DNA from: a bacterium
Lineage (GTDB): Bacteria; Bacteroidota; Bacteroidia; Flavobacteriales; Schleiferiaceae
DNA: 64,000 bases
Reading direction: 5' to 3'
Assembly: GCA_016125155.1 (NCBI GenBank)
Contig: WGMI01000003.1
Span: 155,236-219,235, forward strand
Part shown: in pieces, positions 37,934 to 48,311 of the stretch
How the letters are laid out: each line of letters begins with the position of its first letter
Position numbering within the stretch: position 1 is the first letter of the stretch
Notes under the pieces: model-generated
Told to the model about the DNA's origin: nothing
Databases searched by the model: none
What the model saw: the letters and a program-made list of their open reading frames with translations, nothing else
Program-made: the position numbers and the translations under genes

Positions 37934-38619
37934 GCCAAGGCCGATTGGTGTAGGGCCTTAAGATCGGGGATGCGAATGCGCTTGCGGTCAAAGTCGAGCA
38001 GGCCTTCTTTCCGGAGTTCGTTGAGCATGCTCGTCACCGTCTGTCGGCTGGTTCCGATCAAACTGGCGATGTCCTTGTGCGTCAGATTCAGATCTACCAC
38101 TAAATCTCCCGCTTGTTGTTCGCCCCGTTCTTCGGCCAGTTCGCCGATGAATTCCACGAGCCTTTGCCGGACGTCTTTGAACACCAAGGCTTCGACCCTT
38201 CGCTCTAATTTGCTCAATTTGAGGCCAATAAACCTGAACACTTTAAAGGAAAACTCCGCATTGTCCTTCATGAGCTCGTGAACCTCGTCAATGCGCACAG
38301 GGCAGATCACCGTCCCTTCGACCATGGATTCGGCGATCTCGTCTCGGGTGCTCTCGCCGAGCAGCGCTCGCTCGCCGAATAGCTCGCCCCGTCCGAGGAT
38401 GTGGCGCACGGCCTCTTCGCCCGACTCGGTATAAGAGAGCAACTTGACCTTGCCGTTTGCGATCAGATACAGGGTGTTGGCCGGGTCTTCGCTGAAATAG
38501 ATGACCTCGCCTTTTTTGTATTCCTTAAAGTGCCCCTCCTCTCGAAAAACTTTGATTTTGTGCGGACACATCACCTCGAACAGGTTGACGTCGTCAAAAA
38601 ACCAAAACCCTTTAGCCAT
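37927..38619 (-). CDS. Crp/Fnr family transcriptional regulator
   Basis: cAMP-binding-like fold (LGRGELFGERALLGESTRDEIAES) and HTH (LTHKDIASLIGTSRQTVTSMLNELRKEGLL). Confidence 0.92.
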   Translation of the reverse strand: MAKGFWFFDDVNLFEVMCPHKIKVFREEGHFKEYKKGEVIYFSEDPANTLYLIANGKVKLLSYTESGEEAVRHILGRGELFGERALLGESTRDEIAESMVEGTVICPVRIDEVHELMKDNAEFSFKVFRFIGLKLSKLERRVEALVFKDVRQRLVEFIGELAEERGEQQAGDLVVDLNLTHKDIASLIGTSRQTVTSMLNELRKEGLLDFDRKRIRIPDLKALHQSALAY

Positions 38620-38634
38620 GCTCCAAGATACGAT

Positions 38635-40866
38635 TCAAAACCAAAAACCGAGATTGACATAGGTATACACCCAGGGATGGTTGGTCGAACCGTGCACACT
38701 GAACTGCAAAGGGCCGACCGGGCTCAGATACGCGTAGGAAAACGCATAGCCATCGAGCAATGCATTCGATACGCTCAAGCGTTGGAGGTTGTTTTCGAGC
38801 TTGCCAATGTTGCCTTTGGCAATCAGCAAATGGTCTTTGTAGAATTCGTAGTGCACATCGAGCCCCGCCGTAATCATGTTCCGCCCGGTCAATTCCATAA
38901 ACTGATAGCCCGCGAAAGGGCGGCTGTATTGAATGTAGTTCTGCCCCAACCCGCCCAAAAACAAACTGTATTCGTAGTTCAGGTCGGGTCCGATGGTCGT
39001 GGCCAGTTCGGCTCGGGCGTGCGCAAACCACCGCTTGCCGAAGTGCAAGGCTTGGAGAAATGATAGGTCGAGTACAGAACCCGGCTCAAAAAGTTCGGAA
39101 TAGTCTTGAGACTCGGTGATCATCCTAAAATCGGACTTAAACAAAAATCCCCGCCTCGGAAAGCTGATGCGGTCCAGGAAGTCGATTTTCAATTCGCCGT
39201 AGTAGTTCAGGTAGTTGTTTTGATAGTTGGTTGGGAATACGACATCCAACGGATCATCGATCCAGATATTTTCGTACTGCACCCCAGCTTCCAAGGAGAG
39301 ACGATTGGCCACGAGGGTAAGGAAAAACACGTTGGCGGATACATCCCAGTAATCGAACGATAAAAACGACTTTCCCTGTGCATACAGCTGGGGTTCGAGG
39401 CGATGGGCGCGGAGCTTAAACCCGATGCTTGGTATGTAGTCTCGGTCGAGGCGGTAGTCAATCCACAACCGCGGCATGGTGCCAACGGCCACGTCGAACT
39501 TGAGACGGTCGTAGTCCATCAGGAAATCGCGTCGGGTAAAATTGACCAAAAGGGCGGTTTGAAAGTCGATGTCGTAGTGCAACCCAAAGCGCAAAATAGC
39601 GTTGGGGTTGCGTTCCTTGGGTCTGATCTTCAGCTCGACAGAATCCCCTTGCACCGTGAGCAAACGGTAGTCGACTGTTCGATACACCCCCCGTCCATAC
39701 AGCCGGTTCATCCCGACTTCGATGTCCTCGAGCGTTAATGAGTCGGGCAACTTGAGCCCCAGCTTGTGTTTGAGATAGTGGTCGGGAATGCCCTCTTCGC
39801 GCTCGAGCGAGGCCTCGGTTACATACCAAGTACGATCGTTCTCCGGAAAAGGCAAACTCGTCCAAATGGCGCTGTTTTGGCGCTGAGCCAACGCCCGGAT
39901 GGCCAACCGATGTTGTTCCGCAGCGCGGTAGCCCGAACGCACTATGGAATCAAACAGATTAAAGGTCGTAATACCCGCTCCGGGAACGTAGGGCCGAACC
40001 AGGACTTCGGCCATGGCCGTGTCCCTATGATAAGACGCTGCATTGACGAAACTCGAAATCTGCTCGAGCACTTTGAGGATGGAATTCAGGTCTTCGGCTT
40101 TGTAGGCTTCGTCCTGAACGTCGCTCCCAATAATGACATCGACCGAATCGGACACCAAGGAACTCGGGAAATTGCTCACCAACCCCCCATCGACCAAGAT
40201 GCGGTTCCCAATGCGGTACGGGCTGTAGAGCGTCGGAAAAGACGTGCTGGCGCGCAGGGCATCGGCCAAACGCCCCGTATCGAGGACCACGGGTGCCCCG
40301 GTTTCGAGATCGGTCGCCATGCAGCTGAACGGAATCGGGAGCTGGGAAAAATCGCGAATGTCGTGGGCGGGCAGTGTGAGGCGCGCCAAATTGATCAAAA
40401 TGCTCTGACCATAGTTGATCCCGTTCGGGAGCTTGAGCTGACCGTCTTCGATCGGAAAACTGATCAAATAGCGCTCTTCGGCCCCTTTGTCGATCAAGGG
40501 CAAATAAGCCGAGGGCCGCTCGTTGGTCAAAACGCTTTCCCAATCGATGGAGCGCAGTTCGGCTTCGATTCGGCTGGCCGAATACCCCATGGCAAACAAG
40601 GCTCCCACTACAGAGCCCATGCTCGTGCCCGCAATGCGGTCTGGGCGCAGCCCTTCTTCTTCCATCACCTTGAGCAACCCGATGTGCGCCATGGCTTTTG
40701 CCCCCCCTCCGCTCAAAACCAGACCCACTTTGATCGGTTGGATGGAGCGGTTTGTATCCGATATCGAGCTGGTTTGAGCCCTGAGCTCGGACAAGCCGCA
40801 GAGCACCATCCCCATCCCCCCGACAAAAGCGCTAAGTCGCGTCCACATCTCCGTGAAAGTACGCAT
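38635..40866 (-). CDS. Patatin-like phospholipase with C-terminal BamA-type beta-barrel (PlpD-like, candidate type Vd autotransporter)
   Basis: GLVLSGGGAKAMAHIGLLKVMEEEGLRPDRIAGTSMGSVVGALFAMGY (patatin GXSXG), DGGLVSNFP, POTRA-like region, C-terminal beta-barrel ending WVYTYVNLGFWF. ATG at 40866. Confidence 0.88.
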   Translation of the reverse strand: MRTFTEMWTRLSAFVGGMGMVLCGLSELRAQTSSISDTNRSIQPIKVGLVLSGGGAKAMAHIGLLKVMEEEGLRPDRIAGTSMGSVVGALFAMGYSASRIEAELRSIDWESVLTNERPSAYLPLIDKGAEERYLISFPIEDGQLKLPNGINYGQSILINLARLTLPAHDIRDFSQLPIPFSCMATDLETGAPVVLDTGRLADALRASTSFPTLYSPYRIGNRILVDGGLVSNFPSSLVSDSVDVIIGSDVQDEAYKAEDLNSILKVLEQISSFVNAASYHRDTAMAEVLVRPYVPGAGITTFNLFDSIVRSGYRAAEQHRLAIRALAQRQNSAIWTSLPFPENDRTWYVTEASLEREEGIPDHYLKHKLGLKLPDSLTLEDIEVGMNRLYGRGVYRTVDYRLLTVQGDSVELKIRPKERNPNAILRFGLHYDIDFQTALLVNFTRRDFLMDYDRLKFDVAVGTMPRLWIDYRLDRDYIPSIGFKLRAHRLEPQLYAQGKSFLSFDYWDVSANVFFLTLVANRLSLEAGVQYENIWIDDPLDVVFPTNYQNNYLNYYGELKIDFLDRISFPRRGFLFKSDFRMITESQDYSELFEPGSVLDLSFLQALHFGKRWFAHARAELATTIGPDLNYEYSLFLGGLGQNYIQYSRPFAGYQFMELTGRNMITAGLDVHYEFYKDHLLIAKGNIGKLENNLQRLSVSNALLDGYAFSYAYLSPVGPLQFSVHGSTNHPWVYTYVNLGFWF

Positions 40867-42643
40867 GGACAAGCTGTGCTTTCGACTTTCCCAGCACTTC
40901 CTCCAATTCGGCCAAAGAAGCGGCCTCTGCCTTTTTGGCGCTCTTGAAGTGCGCGAGCAAACGCTCGATCGTCTTGATCCCCACACCCTCGATGCCTTCG
41001 AGCGTAGTACCCAAACTGGTCTTGCTGCGGCGCTTGCGGTGGTGGGTCAACCCAAAGCGGTGCGCCTCGTCGCGCATTTGCTGAATGACCCTTAGGGTTT
41101 CCGAGCGCTTGTCGAGGTAGAGCGGAATCGGGTCGTTGGGAAAATAGAGTTCTTCGAGCCGTTTCGCGATGCCCAACAAAGCGACTTTTCCGCGGATTCC
41201 GAGCGCGTCGAAGCTCTTGAGTGCCGCCGAAAGCTGCCCTTTGCCCCCGTCGACCACCACGAGCTGAGGGAGCGCGGCGCCCTCTTTGATTAAGCGATCG
41301 TAGCGCCGAAACACGGCTTGCTCCATGCTGGCAAAGTCGTCTGGACCTTCGATGTCGCGCACATTGAAGTGGCGATATTCGGACTTGCTCGGCTTGCCAT
41401 CGCGGAACACTACACAGGCCGATACGGGGTCGCTGCCCTGGGTATTCGAGTTGTCGAAGCACTCGATGTGCCGGGGCTCTTCGGTCAAGCGCAAATCGAC
41501 CTTCATTTGCTCCATAATTCGGCGCACATGCCGCTCGGGATCGACGATCTGGATGTTCTTGAGTTTCTCGACCCGGAACGATCGCGCGTTTTTCAAACTG
41601 AGCTCGATCAACGCCTTTTTTTCGCCTCGCAAAGGCTGGTGAATCCAAACGCCTTCCAAGGGAAGTTCGAGCGCATGGCTCACCAGCACTTCCTTCGACT
41701 GGCTCCGAAACAGTCCGCGGATTTCGGCAATCGAAAGCCCGAGCAACTCTTCGGCGCTTTCGTCGAGCTTGCGGCGGTATTCGGTGGTATGGCTGTGGAC
41801 CACGGCTCCGTCGATCACCTTCAGGTAGTTGATATACCCAAACTGGGCATCGATCAGGGCCGAAAACACATCGAGTTCGTCGAGCGTATTGCTGACCACG
41901 GTGCTCTTGGCCTGATAGCGCTCGAGCCACTCAATCCGCTGTTTGAGCCGCTGGGCCTCTTCAAACCGCAGGGCTTCCGCTTCGGCCAGCATACGCTCGT
42001 GCAGCCGCTTTTTGACCTGCCCCAACCGCCCCCCGATCAAGGCCCGGGCAAGGGCAATTTCATGCTCGTATTCGGCCCGGCTCTGCAGCCCTTCGCAGGG
42101 CCCTAGGCAATTCCCGAGATGGTATTCAAGGCACTTCTGAAACCGCCCGGCGGCAATCGACTCCTCTTTGAGCGCCAGGGTGCAGGTTCGCAGTGGGTGG
42201 ATTTGCCGAATCAGCTCGAGCACGGCCTTCATCGAACGCACCGAGGCATAAGGCCCGAAATATTCCGAGCCGTCGTTGATCTTTTTCCGGGTGTAAAAAA
42301 TGCGCGGAAACGGCTCTTTTTTGATGACAATCCAGGGGTAGGTCTTGTCGTCTTTCAGACTGACGTTGTAGCGGGGCTGGTGCTGTTTGATCAGGGTATT
42401 CTCGAGCAACAAGGCCTCGTATTCGGTCTCGGTTACGATGGTCTTGATGTCGGCGATCTTCTTCACCATCAGCCCAATCCGCGCAGTTTCGTGGGACTTG
42501 GAGAAATAGGACGACACCCTTTTTTTGAGGTTTTTGGCCTTGCCGATGTACAAAATCTTGCCCTCTTTATCGAGGTGGTGATACACCCCGGGCTTTTCGG
42601 GCAGGGTTTTGAGCAGGCGGGTCAGGGTTTCGCTGGGGATCAT
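40832..42643 (-). CDS. uvrC: Excinuclease ABC subunit C
   Basis: GIY-YIG domain (PGVYHHLDKEGKILYIGKAKNLKKRVSSYF), ECFDNSNTQGSDPVSACVVF, C-terminal HhH. ATG at 42643. Confidence 0.95.
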   Translation of the reverse strand: MIPSETLTRLLKTLPEKPGVYHHLDKEGKILYIGKAKNLKKRVSSYFSKSHETARIGLMVKKIADIKTIVTETEYEALLLENTLIKQHQPRYNVSLKDDKTYPWIVIKKEPFPRIFYTRKKINDGSEYFGPYASVRSMKAVLELIRQIHPLRTCTLALKEESIAAGRFQKCLEYHLGNCLGPCEGLQSRAEYEHEIALARALIGGRLGQVKKRLHERMLAEAEALRFEEAQRLKQRIEWLERYQAKSTVVSNTLDELDVFSALIDAQFGYINYLKVIDGAVVHSHTTEYRRKLDESAEELLGLSIAEIRGLFRSQSKEVLVSHALELPLEGVWIHQPLRGEKKALIELSLKNARSFRVEKLKNIQIVDPERHVRRIMEQMKVDLRLTEEPRHIECFDNSNTQGSDPVSACVVFRDGKPSKSEYRHFNVRDIEGPDDFASMEQAVFRRYDRLIKEGAALPQLVVVDGGKGQLSAALKSFDALGIRGKVALLGIAKRLEELYFPNDPIPLYLDKRSETLRVIQQMRDEAHRFGLTHHRKRRSKTSLGTTLEGIEGVGIKTIERLLAHFKSAKKAEAASLAELEEVLGKSKAQLVHAYFHGDVDAT

Positions 42644-42701
42644 ACCAAAAGGGGCGGGAGCTTGGCTGTACACAAAGTTCGCAAGCCCGGGCCATACGGC
42701 A

Positions 42702-43715
42702 TCAAACCAATCCCAACCACTCGAGCGCGGCTCCACCCAGCAGCAGTCGCTGGGTTTCCGCATCCAAACCCGATTCGCGAATCAGCTTGCCGGGTTCCAA
42801 TTCGCCCAACGGAAAGGGATAGTCGGTGCCCAAGGCCACCCGATGGGCCCCGAACATCCGGACCACCTGATGCAACACCGCGGGGTCGTGGACCAGGCTG
42901 TCGATCCAAAACCGACCGAGGTACTGAGATGGTGGGTAGGGATTGTCGACCGCGCACAAGTCGGGGCGCACTTCAAAACCGTGCTGAATGCGGCCAAACG
43001 TAGACGGGAACGATCCGCCCCCATGTGCCACGGCCACGCGCAGCTTGGGCAAGCGCTCCAAGACTCCGCCAAAAATCAACGAGCAGATGGCCAGCGAGCT
43101 TTCCGCGGGCATCCCCACCAGCCAAGGCAGCCAATATTTGGCCATCTTTTCCTTGCCCATCATATCCCAGGGGTGCAGAAAAACCGCCATATCGAGCGCG
43201 ACGCAGGCGGCAAAAAAGGGAAACAAGGGCGGGGCGTCGAGGTTCCAGTCGTTGACATGGGTTCCGATTTGCACCCCTTTTAGCCCGATCTGTTTGCAGC
43301 GTTCGAGTTCGCGGATGGCCAATTCTGGGCTCTGGAGCGGAACGGTGCCCAAACCGTAGAAGCGATCGGGAAAATCGGCGCAGACCCCAGCGATGTGGTC
43401 GTTGAGAAACTGGCTGAGCTCGAGTGCGTGCGCGGGTTCGGCCCAATACGAGAACATCACGGGTACGGTGCTCAACACCTGTACATCGACCGAGTGCCGG
43501 CCAAATTCCTCGATGCGCACCTGCGGATCCCAACAATTCGATTCGATTTCGCGAAAAAAGCGGTCGTCGACCATCATCCGCGCCCGGCACGGAGCGTGGT
43601 GGTCGAGGTGAACGAACCCCCCATACCCAAACCGCGCCCGGAAATTCGGGATGTGCTCGGGCAAAATATGCGTATGGATGTCGATGGTCAGCCCATCGCG
43701 CCCTCCATCACACAT
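42702..43715 (-). CDS. Amidohydrolase, aminocarboxymuconate-semialdehyde decarboxylase (ACMSD)-like
   Basis: [81 protein letters not shown]; directly follows HAO. Confidence 0.9.
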   Translation of the reverse strand: MCDGGRDGLTIDIHTHILPEHIPNFRARFGYGGFVHLDHHAPCRARMMVDDRFFREIESNCWDPQVRIEEFGRHSVDVQVLSTVPVMFSYWAEPAHALELSQFLNDHIAGVCADFPDRFYGLGTVPLQSPELAIRELERCKQIGLKGVQIGTHVNDWNLDAPPLFPFFAACVALDMAVFLHPWDMMGKEKMAKYWLPWLVGMPAESSLAICSLIFGGVLERLPKLRVAVAHGGGSFPSTFGRIQHGFEVRPDLCAVDNPYPPSQYLGRFWIDSLVHDPAVLHQVVRMFGAHRVALGTDYPFPLGELEPGKLIRESGLDAETQRLLLGGAALEWLGLV

Positions 43716-44226
43716 AGCGCGGATCGGCGTCCATCACGGTGCCGCAGTTCGAGCAGGTCCGCAACTTCAGCGACCCGTAGAACGCTTTGAAACGCGGCAA
43801 AAAGTCCTGTTCGATGTTGTTGAGCGGAAAGTAAACCTCGTGGAGCTTGTGGTTGCATTGGGCGCAAAACCACAGCAACCCGTCTTGGGCGTTGGGGCGC
43901 ACGCACTCGATGACGAGGCCCACGCTGCCTGCGGGCCGGATCGGGCTGTGCGGGGTCTTGGCGGGCAGCAAGAACAGTTCTCCAGCCTTGATCGGCATCT
44001 CGACCGCCTTCCCGTCGACCTGCACCTTCACGACAATATCGCCTTCGAGCTGGTAAAACAGCTCTTCGGTTTCGTTGTAGTGATAATCTTGGCGGGCATT
44101 GGGACCCCCGACGACCATGACGATGTAGTCTGACCCTTCGGGATACAAATTCTTGTTGCCAACGGGGGGTTTGAGCAGATCGCGGTTTTCCTCGATCCAG
44201 CGGCTCAGGTTGAACGGGGCTTTCAT
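43708..44226 (-). CDS. 3-hydroxyanthranilate 3,4-dioxygenase
   Basis: [64 protein letters not shown] ... [23 protein letters not shown]-terminal CxxC pairs (CAQC, CSNC). Confidence 0.95.
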   Translation of the reverse strand: MKAPFNLSRWIEENRDLLKPPVGNKNLYPEGSDYIVMVVGGPNARQDYHYNETEELFYQLEGDIVVKVQVDGKAVEMPIKAGELFLLPAKTPHSPIRPAGSVGLVIECVRPNAQDGLLWFCAQCNHKLHEVYFPLNNIEQDFLPRFKAFYGSLKLRTCSNCGTVMDADPRYV

Positions 44227-44408
44227 GAGGCCAAGATAGCGAACCTCCTCAGCCCCACCGATGCGTCAAAACCCCCTCGGGGCTCATTAACTTCGCCCCT
44301 TGGGCAATGTGTGGTGCGGGCCCCTCGTTTTGGGAGGGGACAGAGGCGGGAGCCGGGTAAGGAAAGCGTTATAAGACCGATTAGAGACCGTTTACGGACA
44401 CGAATATT

Positions 44409-45563
44409 ATGGGGTGCAGCAGTTGTGGCAGCGGGGGAGGCCTTCCCAAAGGGTGCAAAAACAATGGGGCTTGTGGAGCCGGAGGGTGTAGTCCTTATCC
44501 GGTGTTCGACTGGCTTTCGAATATGCGGATGCCCGAAGGGCAAAAACCGTTCGATGCAGCCGAGGTGCGCTTCAAAAACGGGCGCAAGGAGTTTTACCGG
44601 ATACCCGAAAACCTCAAAATCTATTTGGGCGATTGCGTGGCCGTAGAAAGCAGCCCCGGACACGACATCGGCTCGGTGAGTTTGAGCGGCGAATTGGTGC
44701 GTTTGCAAATGCGCAAAAAGGGGGTGTCTCAAGACGAGGTACTGCCCAAAATCTACCGCAAGGCCACCGAACGCGATGTGGAAATCTGGGAAAAGGCCCG
44801 GGCGCGAGAGCATGATTTGTTGGTGCAATCGCGTGCCCTAGTCGCCGCCAGCGGACTCGATATGAAGATGACCGATGTCGAAATGCAGGGCGACGGTCAA
44901 AAGGCTTGGTTTTACTACACTGCCGACGAGCGCATCGATTTTCGACTGTTGCTGCGCGAATTGTCTCAGAAGTTCGGCCTCAAGGTCGAAATGCGGCAAA
45001 TTGGTGCCCGACAAGAAGCCTCGCGGCTCGGGGGGATTGGAAGCTGCGGACGGGAATTGTGCTGCAGCTCTTGGCTGAGCGATTTCCGCTCGGTGAGCAC
45101 CAGCGCGGCCCGGTATCAGCAGTTGGCGCTCAATCCGCAAAAGCTCGCCGGGCAGTGCGGCAAACTCAAGTGCTGTCTCAACTACGAACTCGACAGCTAC
45201 ATCGATGCGCTCAAGGTATTTCCCGAGTCGAACAAGCGCATCAAAACCCAAAAAGGCGATGCGTTTTTGATGAAGATGGACATTTTCGGGGGCTTTTTGT
45301 GGTACGCGTACAAGCACGACACCGTCAATTGGATCAAAATTTCCGCGGCCGATGCGCGCAAGATGTTTGAGCAGGCCCAAAAGGGAACCGTCCCGGAGGC
45401 ACTCGAATCCTTTGCCACGGCTGATGCACCCGTCGAAAAGCCGGTGATGGCGGCCATCGAGGTCGAAGATGTTTCGCGTTTCGACCATCAGAAAAAGAAC
45501 AAACGGCGCAAGAAAAAAGGCCCCCGCAAACCCGGCAACCGACCGACCGATGCGGCGCGTTAG
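44409..45563 (+). CDS. PSP1 domain protein (RicT/YaaT-like) with N-terminal Cys cluster
   Basis: MGCSSCGSGGGLPKGCKNNGACGAGGC; GARQEASRLGGIGSCGRELCCSSWLSDF; LAGQCGKLKCCLNYE. Confidence 0.9.
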   Translation: MGCSSCGSGGGLPKGCKNNGACGAGGCSPYPVFDWLSNMRMPEGQKPFDAAEVRFKNGRKEFYRIPENLKIYLGDCVAVESSPGHDIGSVSLSGELVRLQMRKKGVSQDEVLPKIYRKATERDVEIWEKARAREHDLLVQSRALVAASGLDMKMTDVEMQGDGQKAWFYYTADERIDFRLLLRELSQKFGLKVEMRQIGARQEASRLGGIGSCGRELCCSSWLSDFRSVSTSAARYQQLALNPQKLAGQCGKLKCCLNYELDSYIDALKVFPESNKRIKTQKGDAFLMKMDIFGGFLWYAYKHDTVNWIKISAADARKMFEQAQKGTVPEALESFATADAPVEKPVMAAIEVEDVSRFDHQKKNKRRKKKGPRKPGNRPTDAAR

Positions 45564-46047
45564 CAGGCGTTTGGGAGTGGGGCTCGCTTTCCTGCTGTGG
45601 GTGGGCTGTACGGACGCCGACATTGCCTGGAGCGGTTTTCAACCGGTCGATCCCCAAGGATGGTCGCTCGACAGCACATTGGTTCTCGATGTCGAGCCCG
45701 AAGAGGCCAACCGGGGCTATGCGCTCGAAATGGCCGTCCACCATACCGTCGACTATCCCTACTCGAATCTGTTTTTGTTTCGGAACATCGTTTTGGAGCA
45801 AGACACCCTTTATTCAGATACCCTCGAACTCAGTCTGGCCGACGAATACGGGGAGTGGCATGGCAAAGGGAGCGGAATGGTGCGCGAAATGGTCTTTCCC
45901 TATCGCCAAAACCTGCTCCGGTTTGAGGAGTCGGGGGCGTATCACTTTACTTTTGCCCATGGGATGCGCGACACTCAGTTGACGGGCATTGAGCGCATTG
46001 GACTAAGATTGATCCGCATTGAAGAAGACAGCACGCATCGACCATAG
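45550..46047 (+). CDS. gldH: Gliding motility lipoprotein GldH-like
   Basis: ATG at 45550; lipobox (LLWVGCTDAD); HTVDYPYSNLFLFRNIVLEQDTLYSDTLELSLADEYGEWHGKGSGMVREMVFPYRQNLLRFEESGAYHFTFAHGMR. Confidence 0.85.
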   Translation: MRRVSRRLGVGLAFLLWVGCTDADIAWSGFQPVDPQGWSLDSTLVLDVEPEEANRGYALEMAVHHTVDYPYSNLFLFRNIVLEQDTLYSDTLELSLADEYGEWHGKGSGMVREMVFPYRQNLLRFEESGAYHFTFAHGMRDTQLTGIERIGLRLIRIEEDSTHRP

Positions 46048-48289
46048 TCCCTATGTTCGGGGTTTTTGGAAAGGGTTGTTCGCCGCGGTGGGCAGTGTGG
46101 TGTTGATGGTGCTCTTGGCGGCCATAGGCGCGTTCGGCCCCCTTCCCTCGTTTGAAGAAATCGAAGACCCGCGCTCGAATTCGGCTTCCCAGATTTTTTC
46201 GAGCGACGGAGAATTGCTCGGGAAGTTCTACACCGAAAACCGCGTCCACATCCGGTACGAACAGTTGTCGCCCACCTTGGTCAACGCCTTGGTGGCCACA
46301 GAAGACGAGCGCTTTTTTCGCCACAGCGGGGTCGATTCCAAGGCGTTAGCGCGATCCGTGCTGAGCCTGGGTCGGGCCGGAGGGGGAAGCACCCTGACCC
46401 AGCAACTCGCCAAAATGATGTTTCACCGCCCGCCTTCGAATTTCTTTTTGCGGGTGCTCCAAAAGTTCAAGGAATGGGTCATTGCGGCCCGTCTTGAGCG
46501 ACAGTACACCAAAGAGGAGATCATTGCGATGTACCTCAATCAGTTCGACTTTTTGTATCAGGCCGTGGGCATTCACAGCGCGGCTCGGATCTACTTCGGC
46601 TCCAACCCCGATCAACTCCGGGTGGAACAGGCAGCGGTGTTGGTGGGCATGGCCAAGAACCCGTCATTGTTCAATCCGGTGCGCTTTCCCGAGCAGGCCC
46701 AGAGCCGACGGAATGTGGTCTTTGCCCAAATGGAGCGCAATGGCTTTTTGACAAAACAAGAGCGCGATTCGCTCTCGGCCTTGCCGCTTGAAATTCAATT
46801 TAGCCGAGAGGGGCACGACGAGGGCATTGCGCCCTATTTCCGGGAGTATTTGCGGGCCGAACTCAAGAAGTGGATCGACGCCAACCCCAAGCCCGACGGC
46901 TCCAAGTACAATCTGTATACCGATGGGCTGCGGATTTATTCCACCGTAGATGCGCGCATGCAGCGGGCGGCCGAAGAAGCTGTTCGCAGCCACGTCTCGA
47001 ATCTGCAATCGGTATACGAAAAAACCGAGGGCAAGCGGGCTGGCGCCCCGTTCAACCGGCTCTCCAAGCAACAAATCGAGGATTTGCTCGACCAAGCCGA
47101 AAAGCGCACCCCGCGCTACAAGACCTTGAGCAAGCTCAAAGTGAGCAAAGACAGCATTCGCAAGGCCTTTGACACGCCCATCCCGATGCGCGTCTTCCAT
47201 TGGGCAGGCGACCGGGACACCCTGATGAGTCCCCGCGATTCGATTCGGTATTACAAGCGATTCTACCAAACGGGGTTGATTTCGGTCGATCCCCAAACTG
47301 GGTTCATCAAGGCCTGGGTGGGGGGCATCGACTTCAAGCACTTTAAATACGACCACGTCAAAACGGGAAAACGGCAGGTGGGGTCTACGTTTAAGCCCTT
47401 TGTGTACGCCACAGCCATCCGGCAAAAGCACTATTCGCCTTGCATGCGGGTGCCCAACGTTCGGGTATGCATCGAAAAAGGGATGTTCGGATTGTTGGAG
47501 CCTTGGTGTCCCGAAAATTCGGAGAACAAATATGGGGGGGCCGTAACGCTCAAACAGGGATTGGCGCAGTCGCTCAATACCATCACTGCTTATTTGATGA
47601 GGCAAATCGGCCCCGAGGCCGTGGTGCGCTTGGCCCGCGATTTGGGGGTCGAAAGCGAAATCCCAAAACAGCCTTCGATAGCGCTGGGGTCGGTCGATAT
47701 GTCGGTCTACGAATTGGCTGGGGCCTATACCGCATTTGCGAACCAAGGGGTGTACACGCAGCCGATCGCGATTACGCGCATCGAAGACCGCGACGGGGTG
47801 GTGCTCGAGAGTTTTGATCCCGAAACCCGTGAAGTAATGAGCGCAGAAGACGCCTATGTGATTACGAGTCTGCTCAAAGGCGTCACCGAATCGGGTACGG
47901 GAGGTCGTTTGCGGTATACGGGAGGTGGTTATGCCAACAATGTGGTGACAGGCTATCCCTATGGGTTTAAGAACCCGATTGCAGGCAAGACGGGGACGAC
48001 GCAAAACAACTCCGATGGGTGGTTTATCGGGATGGTGCCGAATCTGATTACAGCAGTTTGGACGGGCTGCGAAGACCGCTCGGCCCACTTCCGGAACACG
48101 TATTATGGTCAAGGAGCCACGACGGCGTTGCCGATTTGGGCGCTCTTTATGCGGGGTTGTTATGCGGACCCAAAGATCGGGTTGAGCCAAGGCGACTTTG
48201 CCCGCCCGGACAAGCCCATCAGCATCCATTTGGACTGCTCGACCTACGTCGACCCCGAAACCACGGGTACCGACGAGATTGATTTTTAA
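46019..48289 (+). CDS. Penicillin-binding protein 1A (glycosyltransferase/transpeptidase)
   Basis: GT51 (ATEDERFFRHSGVDSKALARSVL, GGSTLTQQLAKMMF) and transpeptidase motifs (STFKPFVYATAI, SLN, GKTGTTQNNSDGWFIG). Apparent TTG start overlapping gldH. Confidence 0.94.
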   Translation: MKKTARIDHSPYVRGFWKGLFAAVGSVVLMVLLAAIGAFGPLPSFEEIEDPRSNSASQIFSSDGELLGKFYTENRVHIRYEQLSPTLVNALVATEDERFFRHSGVDSKALARSVLSLGRAGGGSTLTQQLAKMMFHRPPSNFFLRVLQKFKEWVIAARLERQYTKEEIIAMYLNQFDFLYQAVGIHSAARIYFGSNPDQLRVEQAAVLVGMAKNPSLFNPVRFPEQAQSRRNVVFAQMERNGFLTKQERDSLSALPLEIQFSREGHDEGIAPYFREYLRAELKKWIDANPKPDGSKYNLYTDGLRIYSTVDARMQRAAEEAVRSHVSNLQSVYEKTEGKRAGAPFNRLSKQQIEDLLDQAEKRTPRYKTLSKLKVSKDSIRKAFDTPIPMRVFHWAGDRDTLMSPRDSIRYYKRFYQTGLISVDPQTGFIKAWVGGIDFKHFKYDHVKTGKRQVGSTFKPFVYATAIRQKHYSPCMRVPNVRVCIEKGMFGLLEPWCPENSENKYGGAVTLKQGLAQSLNTITAYLMRQIGPEAVVRLARDLGVESEIPKQPSIALGSVDMSVYELAGAYTAFANQGVYTQPIAITRIEDRDGVVLESFDPETREVMSAEDAYVITSLLKGVTESGTGGRLRYTGGGYANNVVTGYPYGFKNPIAGKTGTTQNNSDGWFIGMVPNLITAVWTGCEDRSAHFRNTYYGQGATTALPIWALFMRGCYADPKIGLSQGDFARPDKPISIHLDCSTYVDPETTGTDEIDF

Positions 48290-48311
48290 GAACGCCTAGT
48301 TTTCAGCCCTT

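Noticed and set aside
39766-40947. 393 aa plus-strand ORF opposite the patatin gene
   Set aside because: Antisense to an intact patatin/barrel gene; no motif.
46664-48229. 521 aa minus-strand ORF opposite PBP1A
   Set aside because: Antisense shadow ORF. PBP1A on the plus strand has all conserved motifs; the shadow translation is low-complexity and resembles no family.
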